Shown: piece by piece, positions 26,884 through 35,569 of the stretch | Numbering within the stretch: the first letter of the stretch is position 1 | How the letters are laid out: every line of letters starts with the position of its first letter | Source of the DNA: Parachlamydiaceae bacterium | GTDB lineage: Bacteria; Chlamydiota; Chlamydiia; Chlamydiales; Parachlamydiaceae | DNA: 64,000 nt | NCBI GenBank assembly: GCA_013821265.1 | Contig: JACDHD010000004.1 | Location: 1 to 64,000, forward strand | Direction of reading: 5' to 3' | Position numbers and translations under genes: made by a program | Notes under the pieces: generated by a model | Database searches by the model: none | What the model was told of the DNA's origin: nothing | The model's input: the letters and a program-made list of their open reading frames with translations, nothing else

Positions 26884-27935
26884 CTCAAAAGGTGATTTTC
26901 CTGTTTCACCCGTCTTTCCTTTTTCTTTTTTCCTACTACTTCTTCATCTACAGCTTCCATATACATCAAGCCGTAGCTAGAAATGGCTTTTCGGTCTGAA
27001 GGTTCTGCTATCTTATACGAGATTAATCCTACTCCCCCAATGGCCAAGCAAGTAAGGGTGGTCGTTACAGAAGGCAATATAAAGGTTAATCCAGCTCCTC
27101 CAAATACTGCTGAAAAAAGAGGAAGCATTAAAACAACAAAACGTCCATCGGGATCCATACTAGCATTTGGATTATTATAGACATACTGATAAAGATTTAC
27201 ACCATCCACAAAGCCTGCAGGATCCAAATTCAACCAACGAGCAAGCTCAGGATCATAATAACGCTTTCCAAAACTCACCAAACGCAATTCTGGATCCAAC
27301 CGCTTTCCAGAATAACGCCAGGGGTTAAATGGCGTCTTTTCCATCGCTTTGATCGTTGCTCCAAAAGCAGAAAAATCATACTCAGCTCCCACCTTCTTAT
27401 CTTTGGGATTCAACAATAATCGTACATTTCCTTGTGGATCATTAAGAGGAACATATAAATTTCCTTCTAGTTCAAGAGATACTGGAAGAGCAAAATTTTC
27501 ATAAGGCTCAAATCCAGTCACTTTAAGTTGTTTAAGAGTTTTGTCACCCTTAAATGCTCCGATTTCTCGTTGGCCGTCATATAAGTAGTTTTCAGCATCT
27601 ACTTCTTTCCAATTTCCCTTTTCCTTTTTAGAGATGAGTTTTTTAAGGCATCTACCCATAGGATCATATACAAATTGAACGCGTTCATTTGTTATTTCCA
27701 CACAAGTCAAACGATTCAATGCATCATATGTAAAGCTTGTATCTAGCTGTGGGCTATGCTTGCGAACTAAATTCCCATCTAAGTCATATTCACAAGCAGT
27801 GTCACCTTGTCGCAATAACTCATTCGGATATAAGATCTCCGCGTTCATTGTATTCTTTATCGATCGTATAAGATAGCTCCCGATCGGATCCATATACTTT
27901 TTCCTGACAAACGTTTCCGTATTTGTCATACGCAA
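26880..27935 (-). pseudogene. Rhs repeat protein, core part
   Basis: RHS/YD-repeat protein with the conserved RHS-associated core: GKRLDPELRLVSFGKRYYDP, then LARWLNLDPAGF and NLYQYVYNNPNASMDPDGR (about 215-270). It is followed by a hydrophobic stretch that often precedes the variable toxin tip. YD repeats such as YDLDGNLVRKHSP occur near the N-terminus. The frame is broken at both ends: upstream repeats lie in another frame (27820-28194) and the toxin tip in a third (26587-26883). An intact protein would build a shell around its toxin; here it is decayed. Confidence 0.8.
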
Positions 27936-28194
27936 ATTCGATTCTTCGTAAAAGCTTCTCTATGCCGTTTTCTAAAAACAGCTCCTCCTTGCTTTCAGGC
28001 ATATGCAGAAAGGGGGCAGATTTTCTTAACTTATACTTTGTAACTAATCGTTGTTGAATACCCTTTAAATTATTTTTATCTACTGAAGTTCCATCATCCA
28101 CACTCTTTTGAACCAAGTTCAGGGATGTATCATATTCAAAAAATTCGCGTCGAAGAATATGACTACTTTCTTTTGTCAACTTGCTTGCTATCAA
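27820..28194 (-). pseudogene. Rhs repeat protein, upstream fragment
   Basis: YD-repeat sequence (EFFEYDTSLNLVQKSV; RRIEFAYDKYGNVCQEKVYG; DKEYNERGDLISE) that leads into the core fragment through a frame change within 27820-27935. It lacks the large N-terminal Rhs region and any secretion marker. The opposite-strand hypothetical gene overlaps its 5' end, so the upstream part was lost by rearrangement. Confidence 0.7.
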
Positions 28195-28250
28195 ATTGCT
28201 GTTTGGTATGTATGAAAAGAGAATTGTTTCTCCGCATTCTAGGTACTCAT

Positions 28251-28805
28251 ATGTCTATTGGTTCTGTTACACTTAAAAATGGTATGCTAGATCAGGCCAC
28301 ATCCAAGCCTTGTGATTTGACGGTAACTACACTACATGATGATCAAAGAAAATATTTCCGAGTGCTAGAGGCCCTGGATGATAATGGCAAAATGATCCCT
28401 TTTATTATGCGTAATAAAGATAATAATATGGTGATATACTGTCTTCAGCCTTGTCATCCAACAACAATTGAAAATCCCGCTCATTTTAAACGCCTTGTTA
28501 AGGACAAACTAATTGTATGGGTAAATGATAAGACAGGTCTTGAGAATTTTGGAATAACAAAAGCGAGTGAGGCTTCTAGCGTTTGTAAATATGTATTTAA
28601 ACCCAATATTGGAAAACGATGCTTTTTTAATTTCTCTTCTATAAACATTGTTACAAATAAAAGCGAAATAGCTTCTATTAATGAAGCATTGGACAAATTC
28701 TCTTTAGTTTTTAATAGAAGCGAAGCCTCAAAAAAAGCTGAAGGCGAGCGTAAAGCTTCCGCTGAAGTACTTAAAGGAAAAGAAAACGTTTCTACAGCAG
28801 CCTAA
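28251..28805 (+). CDS. Hypothetical protein next to the Rhs remnant
   Basis: 184 residues from the ATG at 28251; the frame stays open farther upstream but that part overlaps the Rhs fragment. Soluble, with a lysine/alanine-rich tail (SKKAEGERKASAEVLKGKEN). No domain recognised. A strong terminator follows at 28838. The last ~20 codons, stop and terminator are copied at 30640-30745, so this gene is part of a duplicated segment. Confidence 0.55.
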   Translation: MSIGSVTLKNGMLDQATSKPCDLTVTTLHDDQRKYFRVLEALDDNGKMIPFIMRNKDNNMVIYCLQPCHPTTIENPAHFKRLVKDKLIVWVNDKTGLENFGITKASEASSVCKYVFKPNIGKRCFFNFSSINIVTNKSEIASINEALDKFSLVFNRSEASKKAEGERKASAEVLKGKENVSTAA

Positions 28806-28837
28806 AAAGTCATTTCTTATTCCTAATTAGTGAATTG

Positions 28838-28874
28838 AGAGGGGACCCCAAATGGATCCCCTCTTCTGTTTTAA
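28838..28874 (+). terminator. Intrinsic terminator
   Basis: GAGAGGGGACC pairs with GGATCCCCTCTT around a CCAAAT loop, followed by CTGTTTTAAC. It ends the hypothetical gene. A near-identical hairpin is at 30721-30745. Confidence 0.75.
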
Positions 28875-29009
28875 CAATATGGCTTAGCATCCAAAATAGC
28901 CTGACAATACACCTAAAACAAATCTTTCATTTTTTCAATCCGATTTTATAGCCCTTACACAGTATTGTAGGGCAAATACACTCTACAGCACCTTTCAGGT
29001 CTTATGTTA

Positions 29010-29216
29010 ATGAAAATAAAAATCGTCTCAGGATTAATGTTTGGAGTGATGTGTCTTTCCTCCATTTTAGTTGTAGCCTCTGAGCCAGAAGAAAAATTAA
29101 ATACTACCAAGCCTACTCGTGCTAAGGATGGTATCGATGGTGCTAATGGATATTTCAATGGGGATGGCCAACCTTGTGGACACGGTCAAAAAGGTGAGAA
29201 TGGCCAATGTAATTGA
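29010..29216 (+). pseudogene. Glycine-rich secreted mini-protein, interrupted copy
   Basis: Signal peptide (MKIKIVSGLMFGVMCLSSIL, then VVAS), then EPEEKLNTTKPTRAKDG and a Gly/Asn-rich tail. A TGA at 29214-29216 cuts it after NGQCN. The frame continues beyond as NGGNSVWGRGGDGGKSGYVD to a TAA at 29280, exactly as in the intact copy at 30860-31120. A single GGA-to-TGA change explains it. The start is set by alignment with that copy. Confidence 0.65.
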
Positions 29217-29300
29217 AATGGTGGCAATAGTGTTTGGGGTCGTGGAGGAGATGGTGGAAAAAGCGGATATGTGGATTAAATCGTTTGGAGGATCCAAGAA

Positions 29301-29788
29301 CTAATGACCGATAGTCGCCGCTTTGTTTTATGCAAACAGTAGATAGAGAAGATAAATGAGTGATGAAGCAATTAGTTCATTGGCCCCCCATGCGAAATCG
29401 CCAGCCGTCAAAGCTATGACAAAAAAGAACGTAAAGCTGCTATTGCTCTGCTGGGAAAGAAATCAACTAGGCCCTGTAGGTCAATATTTTTTGTAGAAAG
29501 GCATACGATGTTTTAAAACATCGAATGGCTTAGTATTTCTACAAAACTCATAAAATATTAGTTCACAAGCCTGCAACGACCTAAGTTTCTGATTTCACTG
29601 TGCGTGCAATTCAATCTCATTTCTTCAAAAAAATAGAGTCTTTTTTGTATTCACCTGTATAGAGTCTATTTGGATCCTAGTTTGGTTTTTTTTAACGATT
29701 CTCATCTAGATACAACTTGACGATTATTTTATGCGCATCATAACCTGTCTAAAAAGCAAAAATGTTTGTAAAGAAAGAGAGAGGTTAA
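29301..29788. other. Non-coding stretch with a long palindrome
   Basis: No convincing gene. The segment just after 29300 (CGCTTTGTTTTATGCAAACAG...GCAATTAG) is shared with 35650-35730, downstream of the third glycine-rich remnant. An interrupted palindrome lies at 29487-29545: TTTGTAGAAA ... CGATGTTTTAAAACATCG ... TTTCTACAAA. Confidence 0.5.
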
Positions 29789-29992
29789 ATGGTAGCAATA
29801 CTTTTTATATTAATCATTGCCTTCACATTTTCATTCACTTGGTGGAGCAGGCTATACATTGAACTAGATTACTTTAAAATAAATTATACCAAAGAAACAA
29901 AAAAAAGGATGTTATGGGTCATTTTTGGAAATCTTCTAAGCTTAATACTGCTATTCTATCTTATACGCTTGGTGTTTTTACACTTAGTGTAA
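29789..29992 (+). CDS. Possible small membrane protein
   Basis: 67 residues with two hydrophobic segments (about 3-18 and 42-63) separated by a charged loop. A GAGAGG site precedes the ATG at good distance. It overlaps the next gene by 79 nt in another frame, with that gene's ribosome-binding site inside it. It may be a real, translationally coupled gene or a leader frame. Not recognised. Confidence 0.35.
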   Translation: MVAILFILIIAFTFSFTWWSRLYIELDYFKINYTKETKKRMLWVIFGNLLSLILLFYLIRLVFLHLV

Positions 29993-30615
29993 CACTACCG
30001 GTTTACGCAGCACCTCAACAAAATGGAGTCAACTTAAATGATGTTGGATTTTCCATACGAATTGAGAAACTAGTTGAAAAAATCAATCGATATGGAGAAC
30101 GACGAGACAGCAAAAAACTATTAGAAGTGATGTTAGAAATCAAATCTGAAGTTGAAGGTTATACAGGTCAGAGAATTGACATCCAAAAATCATTGGATAA
30201 AGTTGAGAACGATGTCAAAAATAAGGGTGGTAGGGTTGATAAAGGAGTAATGAAACAGCTTCGAAATACCTTTAAAAAAGCAGAAAAGAGGCCCAACCAT
30301 AAAGCTATATACATGGCCAATTGTTTAGAGTTTAATTTACCTTACAATGCCGAAGAAGAACAATTGTTTTTTGAAAATGAATACTTAATGGTGGCGCATC
30401 GTCATGGAAATGGTCATGATAATGACGACGAGATGACAGTTCCTCTCCGAGTCACTATTGGCGTCACAATAGCTCTTTGCGGAGTATTTCTGGCATTTGT
30501 ACCAAATTCAATATGTCAAAAGTATTCTTACTATGTCATTGAAACAGGACTAGCTTTCTTGGTTGATGAAGGAATTACTCAATGGGAAGATAAGGACAAA
30601 AAGAGCAAGAAATAA
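29914..30615 (+). CDS. Exported hypothetical protein with C-terminal membrane segment
   Basis: 233 residues. A signal peptide (about 1-32, ending VYAAPQQN), a charged helical middle (about 45-130; LVEKINRYGERRDSKKLLEV), an acidic/His stretch (HRHGNGHDNDDE), then a hydrophobic segment (about 174-195) and a charged tail. AAAGGA precedes the ATG. No function recognised. The layout suggests an envelope protein anchored near its C-terminus. Confidence 0.65.
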   Translation: MGHFWKSSKLNTAILSYTLGVFTLSVTLPVYAAPQQNGVNLNDVGFSIRIEKLVEKINRYGERRDSKKLLEVMLEIKSEVEGYTGQRIDIQKSLDKVENDVKNKGGRVDKGVMKQLRNTFKKAEKRPNHKAIYMANCLEFNLPYNAEEEQLFFENEYLMVAHRHGNGHDNDDEMTVPLRVTIGVTIALCGVFLAFVPNSICQKYSYYVIETGLAFLVDEGITQWEDKDKKSKK

Positions 30616-30639
30616 ATATCTCTCACAAGTGGCTACAGT

Positions 30640-30700
30640 ACCGCTGGTGCGGGTGTAACACAAGGAAACATTTCTACAGTAGCCTAGAAAGTCATTTCTT
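30640..30700 (+). pseudogene. Duplicated 3' end of the 28.3 kb hypothetical gene
   Basis: GGAAACATTTCTACAGTAGCC followed by stop and AAAGTCATTTCTTATTCC matches the end of the gene at 28251-28805 (GAAAACGTTTCTACAGCAGCC and the same trailer). Only this tail and its terminator were copied. Confidence 0.6.
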
Positions 30701-30720
30701 ATTCCAAATAAAGGAAATTA

Positions 30721-30750
30721 AGAGGGGATCCAAAAGATCCCCTCTCCTGT
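30721..30750 (+). terminator. Intrinsic terminator, duplicate
   Basis: AGAGGGGATC / GATCCCCTCT with a CAAAA loop and a CCTGTTTTC tail. It is a copy of the hairpin at 28838 and would stop transcription from the exported hypothetical gene. Confidence 0.75.
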
Positions 30751-30859
30751 TTCGGCGGTTTCGCTTCTGTAGCGGTGAATTGGATTTTGGTATTAAAAGT
30801 TCCTTTTGGTAATGGTAGCAATGGACAAAATGGCAAGAAACAGTAAGAAAGGTTAGAAA

Positions 30860-31120
30860 ATGAAAGAAAGAATCGTCTCAGGATTAGTGCTTGGAGTGAT
30901 ATGTATTTCCTCCAGTTTGGTTGTAGCCTCTGAACCAGAAGAAAAATCAAATACTACGAAGCCTACTCGTGCTAAAGATGGTGTCGATGGTGCTAATGGC
31001 CAGCCTGGTGGACACGGTCAACACGGTAAAAATGGCCAAGGTGGCGGAAACGGTGGAAATGGTGGCAATAGTACCTGCTGTCGTGGTGGAGATGGCGGAA
31101 ACGGCGGAGATGTGGATTAA
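30860..31120 (+). CDS. Glycine-rich secreted mini-protein
   Basis: 86 residues: a signal peptide (about 1-23, ending VVAS), a polar hinge (EPEEKSNTTKPTRAKDG), then a Gly/Asn/Gln-rich tail with Gly at almost every third place, partly collagen-like (GANGQPGGHGQHGKNGQGGG) and with one Cys pair. It ends in acidic DGGNGGDVD. GAAAGG precedes the start. It is the only intact copy of three (others near 29010 and 35580). Exported, perhaps surface-exposed; function unknown. Confidence 0.7.
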   Translation: MKERIVSGLVLGVICISSSLVVASEPEEKSNTTKPTRAKDGVDGANGQPGGHGQHGKNGQGGGNGGNGGNSTCCRGGDGGNGGDVD

Positions 31121-31152
31121 ATCGAATGAAGCGATCCAAGAGCAATTGAACG

Positions 31153-31713
31153 ATTGGTCATGTAACTGCTTCTCCGGCATATAGCGATGTGGATCTAGAT
31201 TGGGCTGAAAAACACAATTTAGATAAAAAACGTCCTATGTATCCAAGCCAGGGATGGCATTGGCACAATAAACAAGATGAATTGATTGAAGGAAGGGTTT
31301 GGGGTGGTTGCCTAGAAGTTCTCTCCTTTCATTTATCAGTTAGAAAATATTTACCTGGTTTCGAAAAACTGGATGGTACGGTACTTTTTATTGAAACTTC
31401 GGAAGAAATGCCAGCTCAAGAATTCGTATATTGCTTTCTCGCAGCTTTGGCAGAGATAGGGTTATTAAAAAAATTTAAAGCTATTTTAATGGCGTATCCC
31501 AAAGCTCAATTTTGTGATAAGCAGCCTCCCGAAGGGCGAGAAGCATATATTTACAACCAACAGACTGCAGTAAAAGATGCTCTTAAAGTTTATGGTTCAA
31601 ATATTCCAGTCAGTTTCAATATGAACTTCGGACATACCGATCCTCAAATGATTATTCCTAATGGAGGGACGGTAAAGATCAACTGCCAATCAGAAAGCAT
31701 AGAGTTTTGTTAA
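31153..31713 (+). pseudogene. C-terminal part of MccF/LD-carboxypeptidase (S66)
   Basis: Matches the C-terminal domain of S66 serine peptidases of the MccF type: GGCLEVLSFHLSVRKYLP, FIETSEEMP, PKAQFCDKQPPEGREAY and NFGHTDPQMIIPNGG, which includes the catalytic His. The N-terminal domain with the nucleophile Ser is absent; homology begins right after the glycine-rich gene's trailer (GHVTASPAYSDVDLDWAE). A GTG at 31189 could start a 174-residue product but it could not be active. An intact MccF cleaves microcin C-like peptidyl-nucleotides. Confidence 0.75.
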
Positions 31714-31732
31714 ATGTTCGGGGTCGGGCCTA

Positions 31733-31840
31733 GGGTGTTGATTTAAGGCTATTTCAGACTAGTATCTTGAATACAAATACTGTCCTTCTTTTACAACCGC
31801 GAAGCGGTTAATAAGCCACGCAAGTGGCGACGGTGTTTAG
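31733..31840. repeat. Right inverted copy framing the accessory block
   Basis: Reverse complement of 25290-25395 (CAACCGCGAAGCGGTTAATA, then AGCCACGCAAGTGGCGACGG). It separates the Rhs/mini-protein block from the AbiE genes. Confidence 0.75.
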
Positions 31841-31847
31841 CCGGCAA

Positions 31848-32927
31848 TTAAATTTCACGGTACATTTTGTAGTGTTGAGCATATCCAGTTCCTGGCGGGG
31901 ACATTGGACGAGCTCCTTTAGAACGTAAGAGATCCGAAATTGCTTTATGCCCTTCAGCAATAGCAACCTGATAAGGTGTTAATCCACTGTTGTCCGTAGA
32001 GTGAATGTCCGCTCCTAGATCGATAATGCTTTTAACCAATTCAAGCTTCTTACCTGGCTCGAGGTTGGCTCTGATTAGTAACTGCAATGGACGGTGTCCA
32101 TTAAGTGAAGCGTCATTAACATTAGTGCCCGCTGCTAAAATTTCTCTAACGGATTGAACTAGCTCATTTCCTCTTTTCTTTGTCAAAACTTCTCCTAAAG
32201 AAGACAGAGAGGCTATATTATGCTGAGATGGTTCATTTCCTGGATCGATTTCCCCTTGGATTTCACTATTAATGAGGTTGATGCGGTATTCAAGATCAGA
32301 CAAGGTGCTGAGTATATCATCAAAACTGACAGGCTCGGTAAGGTACATGTCGCGCATCAACTGATAGTCACGTCGCAGTGCAGGCAATCTTTCATTAGGG
32401 GGAACAAGGCGAAAGGTTCCTGGTTTGGCCAAGATATAATTTGCCCATGAGTTGCCAAAGAACTGACTCTTCCATATAACAACTTGGTTTCTGAGATTGT
32501 GGTTATTTATAGCTTTGATTGCCTCAGGGTGCTTTGTAAGCATCGAAGTATCCGCGTAATGGCGTGAATACCTATCTGGTATTGGTTTGTTAGGCGGTCG
32601 ATGGTATTCTGCGTGCAGGATCGTAGCTTTTTCCCAGAAACTCCGTTCCATCTCTAAAGCCATAACCTCACAACGCCAATCGGGAAATGCTTTGGGAAAA
32701 ATCTCGGCAATCCAAGGCGTTATCGTATGACGTCCTGTTGGTTGCTGATCGGTAAGAGAACCAAATTCAAGTTTCACAGAACGTTTAATATAGTCAAATC
32801 CTGTTGGTTGCGATGATGGGTAGTGAAAAAGAAGCACTGGCGAATTTGTGTTAGGATCTTTCAAAAACTCAAATCGCGCCTGCTCATTTTCTAGTACGTC
32901 CAACACAGAAGCTTCCAGTGCCGGCAT
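31848..32927 (-). pseudogene. AbiEii-type toxin, C-terminal part fused to ankyrin repeats
   Basis: Continues the nucleotidyltransferase at 32962-33273 one base out of frame; homologous reading extends back to about 32967 (ADKWVKKAEGACEVAIQTQI). Residues 1-200 carry family motifs (SVKLEFGSLTDQ; LEMERSFWEKATILHAEYHR; PDRYSRHYAD). The usual protein ends soon after, but here residues about 245-345 form two to three ankyrin repeats (NGHRPLQLLIRANLEPGKKL; SGLTPYQVAIAEGHKAISDL). An ankyrin tail on an AbiEii toxin is unusual. Confidence 0.75.
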
Positions 32928-32961
32928 GATCTGAGTTTGAATCGCAACTTCGCAGGCACCC

Positions 32962-33273
32962 TCAGCTTTCTTTACCCATTTGTCGGCCTTGATTACGAGT
33001 TGTTCCGGCTTCAGGGAGTCTTAGAAAAGTAGGGGATAATGAGAGGTCTATATCTTCAGAAAAACGGTTGATTGCACCAAATACCTTTGACAATGAGGTG
33101 CCGCCTTTGAATACGAGACTGTCTGCGAATTCCGAATCGAATAAAATCCCAAGCAACCAGCACACCCAAAAATCTTTTTCCATGATAACAGGGGATACAT
33201 TTTTCTGAATGGCAGCTTGTTCAATATATAGACGTCGTTCGTCAGCAGATAATTCTAAAAAGCCAAGCCTCAC
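32962..33273 (-). pseudogene. AbiEii-type nucleotidyltransferase toxin, N-terminal part
   Basis: 103 codons with the nucleotidyltransferase signature GGTSLSK (57-63) and SEDIDL (72-77; Asp74 and Asp76 the likely metal ligands). The frame closes at 32962 just where the next frame takes over, so a single extra base near 32970 (CGTAATCAAGGCC) splits the toxin. Its ATG overlaps the stop of the antitoxin gene by 4 nt. AbiEii-family enzymes transfer nucleotides (on tRNA in the MenT relatives) and arrest growth. Confidence 0.8.
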
Positions 33274-33896
33274 AAAGCCTCCATGGCTAGTTTTCTAAAA
33301 ATGGAATGCATCCATTCTGGCGCAAGTCGAATGTCTTTGAGTAATTCTTGTCGTTTGTCAATCGGAAGAATCCGCATTAAATGCTCAAGCCGCTCTGCAG
33401 TTACATTTTCTTTCCCCAGTTCGCGGAGAGCCTGAACCAGAAGTCCACTGAGCCGACCTGCCATCGCCATATTTTTGGGAGTTGTTCGTCGAAGCTGAAT
33501 GGTTGTTGCGCCGATTTTAACCGTTCGGCTCGGTCCATCTGTCAAAAATACTACTTTAGCTGGAACCTGTTCGGATAGCCCTAGAATGTTTGCTGCATAA
33601 GCGCCGGTTGGTTGAATACGCGTGCAGTCGCGATCAACCAAAGCCTCCGCTATTTTTTCTGGAGATGGTTGAAGTTTTCCAAGTATCGGATGCTCTTTAG
33701 GAAAATCATATATTCCTCTAGCAAGGCGTCGAATGGTTCCTTTTCGAACGAGTCGGTGAAGAACAATATCGACGGCCTGCCGACTACCTAAACCCAAGAA
33801 GTCTGTCGGGACGAATACAGCGCCATGCCCACGGCTATGTATTATCTCAAGTATCTGAGAATCGATGCTATTTAGATTTTTTTGATCTTTCTTCAT
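33270..33896 (-). CDS. AbiEi-family antitoxin / DUF6088 transcriptional regulator
   Basis: 208 residues. The N-terminal winged-helix part (about 10-60; FVPTDFLGLGSRQAVDIVLH) and a C-terminal domain (ARGIYDFPKEHPILG; RIQPTGAYAANILGL) are typical of AbiEi antitoxins. These neutralise the toxin without binding it (type IV) and repress their own operon. The stop overlaps the toxin start (ATGA). Two palindromes upstream are probable operators. It remains intact although the toxin is broken. Confidence 0.83.
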   Translation of the reverse strand: MKKDQKNLNSIDSQILEIIHSRGHGAVFVPTDFLGLGSRQAVDIVLHRLVRKGTIRRLARGIYDFPKEHPILGKLQPSPEKIAEALVDRDCTRIQPTGAYAANILGLSEQVPAKVVFLTDGPSRTVKIGATTIQLRRTTPKNMAMAGRLSGLLVQALRELGKENVTAERLEHLMRILPIDKRQELLKDIRLAPEWMHSIFRKLAMEAL

Positions 33897-33926
33897 GTAA
33901 GGAATATTGGTGTGTTTTTCTTACAA
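33896..33926. promoter_or_regulatory. Probable AbiEi operator 1
   Basis: Interrupted palindrome TGTAAGGA ... TTCTTACA with an AATATTGGTGTGTTT spacer, lying at the antitoxin start codon. It repeats, with its trailing AATGCAA, at 34010-34039. Placement fits autoregulation. Confidence 0.6.
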
Positions 33927-34009
33927 ATGCAAAAGGTATTTTTACAATTCATTTAACATCTTGTGTTTTATACTCTTAACTATCTAAATATCAATAGGCG
34001 CTTGTCTTG

Positions 34010-34039
34010 TGTAAGAAATATTAGCATGTTTTTCTTACA
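34010..34039. promoter_or_regulatory. Probable AbiEi operator 2
   Basis: TGTAAGAA ... TTCTTACA with a spacer almost identical to site 1, 114 bp upstream of it and in the same orientation. AbiEi of streptococci binds two inverted repeats; the same arrangement is seen here. Confidence 0.6.
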
Positions 34040-34377
34040 AATGCAAGGTTGGAATTGAAGTTACAGTCAATGTTGCAATAAAAATCCAATCAACCTGTAC
34101 TTGGTTGAACACAAAAAATTGCAGGCCTATCTCCCCCGAGCCTTCAAAGAGCCCATTACTTCATTAATTATGGCTAACTTTCACCCCTAATACCATATTT
34201 ATCAAATATGAAATCAGCCAGCTCGCACATTAAGAATTGACCTTGGCTTGGCTTCAGCGTCGGATGATAAGGCTTTGCGGTTGATAGTATTTGGGCTGGT
34301 ATTTAAACAGCAGCTTGTTTTTTGAAAAAGCCAAATCCAACAGCCTTCTGAAAAGCTGAATAATGGTACATGTTCAC

Positions 34378-34418
34378 GGGTAGTTGCGAAATCGCTACGC
34401 GATTTAGCAACTACCCAT
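34378..34418. repeat. Strong hairpin upstream of the IS66 fragment
   Basis: GGGTAGTTGCGAAATCGC pairs with GCGATTTAGCAACTACCC around a short loop. It lies 50 nt before the transposase start and may be part of the insertion-sequence end or its terminator. Nothing else is recognised from 34040 to 34468. Confidence 0.5.
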
Positions 34419-34468
34419 GAAAAATTTTAAAGTTACAAAAAGACCCTGAACATATACAATTCGGCAGC

Positions 34469-35401
34469 ATGAAGCCGACATATGAAGAATTAGAAGCAAA
34501 ACTACTAGCAGCCGAAGCCAAGTTAACTGAAACATTGAATCTGCTTAAGCACGCCCTCGAACGAATTGCAATTCTTGAAGAACGACTCAATAAAAATTCG
34601 AAAAATAGCTCTAAGCCGCCTTCAAGTGATCAAAAGAAAAATTCTTCCAACCAAAGCATGAATCCTAAACAAAAACGTTCTGGATTTAAAAGAGCGTTAC
34701 TCCCCACAGAGCAAGTGGATCATTTCCATACGTGTACGCTCCAAGGTTGTCCCTCTTGTGGATCAACAGAAATTATTGATCAGAAGCAACCGCTTATCCT
34801 ACAACAAGCAGAGCTGCCTGAAGTCAGGGCTGTTATCACACAATTTAACTGCGTCAAGTATGCATGCAATGCGTGTGGAGAAGAATCATTTGCAGATCTT
34901 CCAAGTGGGATTCCAAATTCAGCATTCGGACCCCGTCTAATGGGACTCATAGCTACCTTAACAGGAGTGTTTCATTTAGCAAAACGCGATGCTATTCAGC
35001 TGATTCAAGATCTATATGGTGTCAAGGTTGCTGAGGGATCGGTTATCAATATAGAGGAAAGGGTGGCTATAGCTCTCAATGAACCTTACAAGCGTATTCA
35101 TCAATATGTAATGATCAGCGTGCTTCCCAAGCATTTTGATGAAACATCTTGGCGCAATAAGGGTAAAACTAATTGGGTGTGGGTAGCAAGCACATCACTT
35201 GCTACATGTTTTAGAATTGATGCAAGTCGTAGCAAAGAGGCTTTTCAGCGATTTGCGTCTTGTTTGGGGTTCGCTCCTGTGGTAACAGACAGATACTCTG
35301 CATATGCGAACCTAAAGCAGCCTCACCAGTACTGTCTAGCGCATCTTATCCGGGATTTTCGCAGGTATGCTGATAGAATAAGTTGTTGTCTATTTAATTA
35401 A
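34469..35401 (+). mobile_element. Truncated IS66-family transposase
   Basis: 310 codons of a TnpC-type IS66 transposase: a leucine/coiled N-terminus (LEERLNKNSKNSSKPPSSDQ), a zinc-finger-like region with CPSCG and CNACG pairs (about 95-135), and a DDE domain with Asp in HFDETSWR and VVTDRYSAY. It stops after LAHLIRDFRRYAD, before the catalytic Glu, whereas full-length enzymes have about 480-520 residues. No tnpA/tnpB partners or matching ends are seen. A dead fragment. Confidence 0.8.
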
Positions 35402-35569
35402 AAGCATGTTTAGAGACTTCTCTACCCAAACCATTATCATAACACTTCCTAGCTTTCCCATTGCACTTTTGTCACCTCTGTCTGCAGCTAACAGCTGTTT
35501 CGTCTGTTAAGCGAAACAGAGTTCAGATTAATAGGATTACTGCGGCTAAACACAACTGTGAAGATGCTG

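Noticed and set aside
29097-31180. Minus-strand and alternate-frame open frames over the glycine-rich genes
   Set aside because: GGT/GGA-rich repeats stay open in several frames; only the frame with the signal peptide is conserved between copies.
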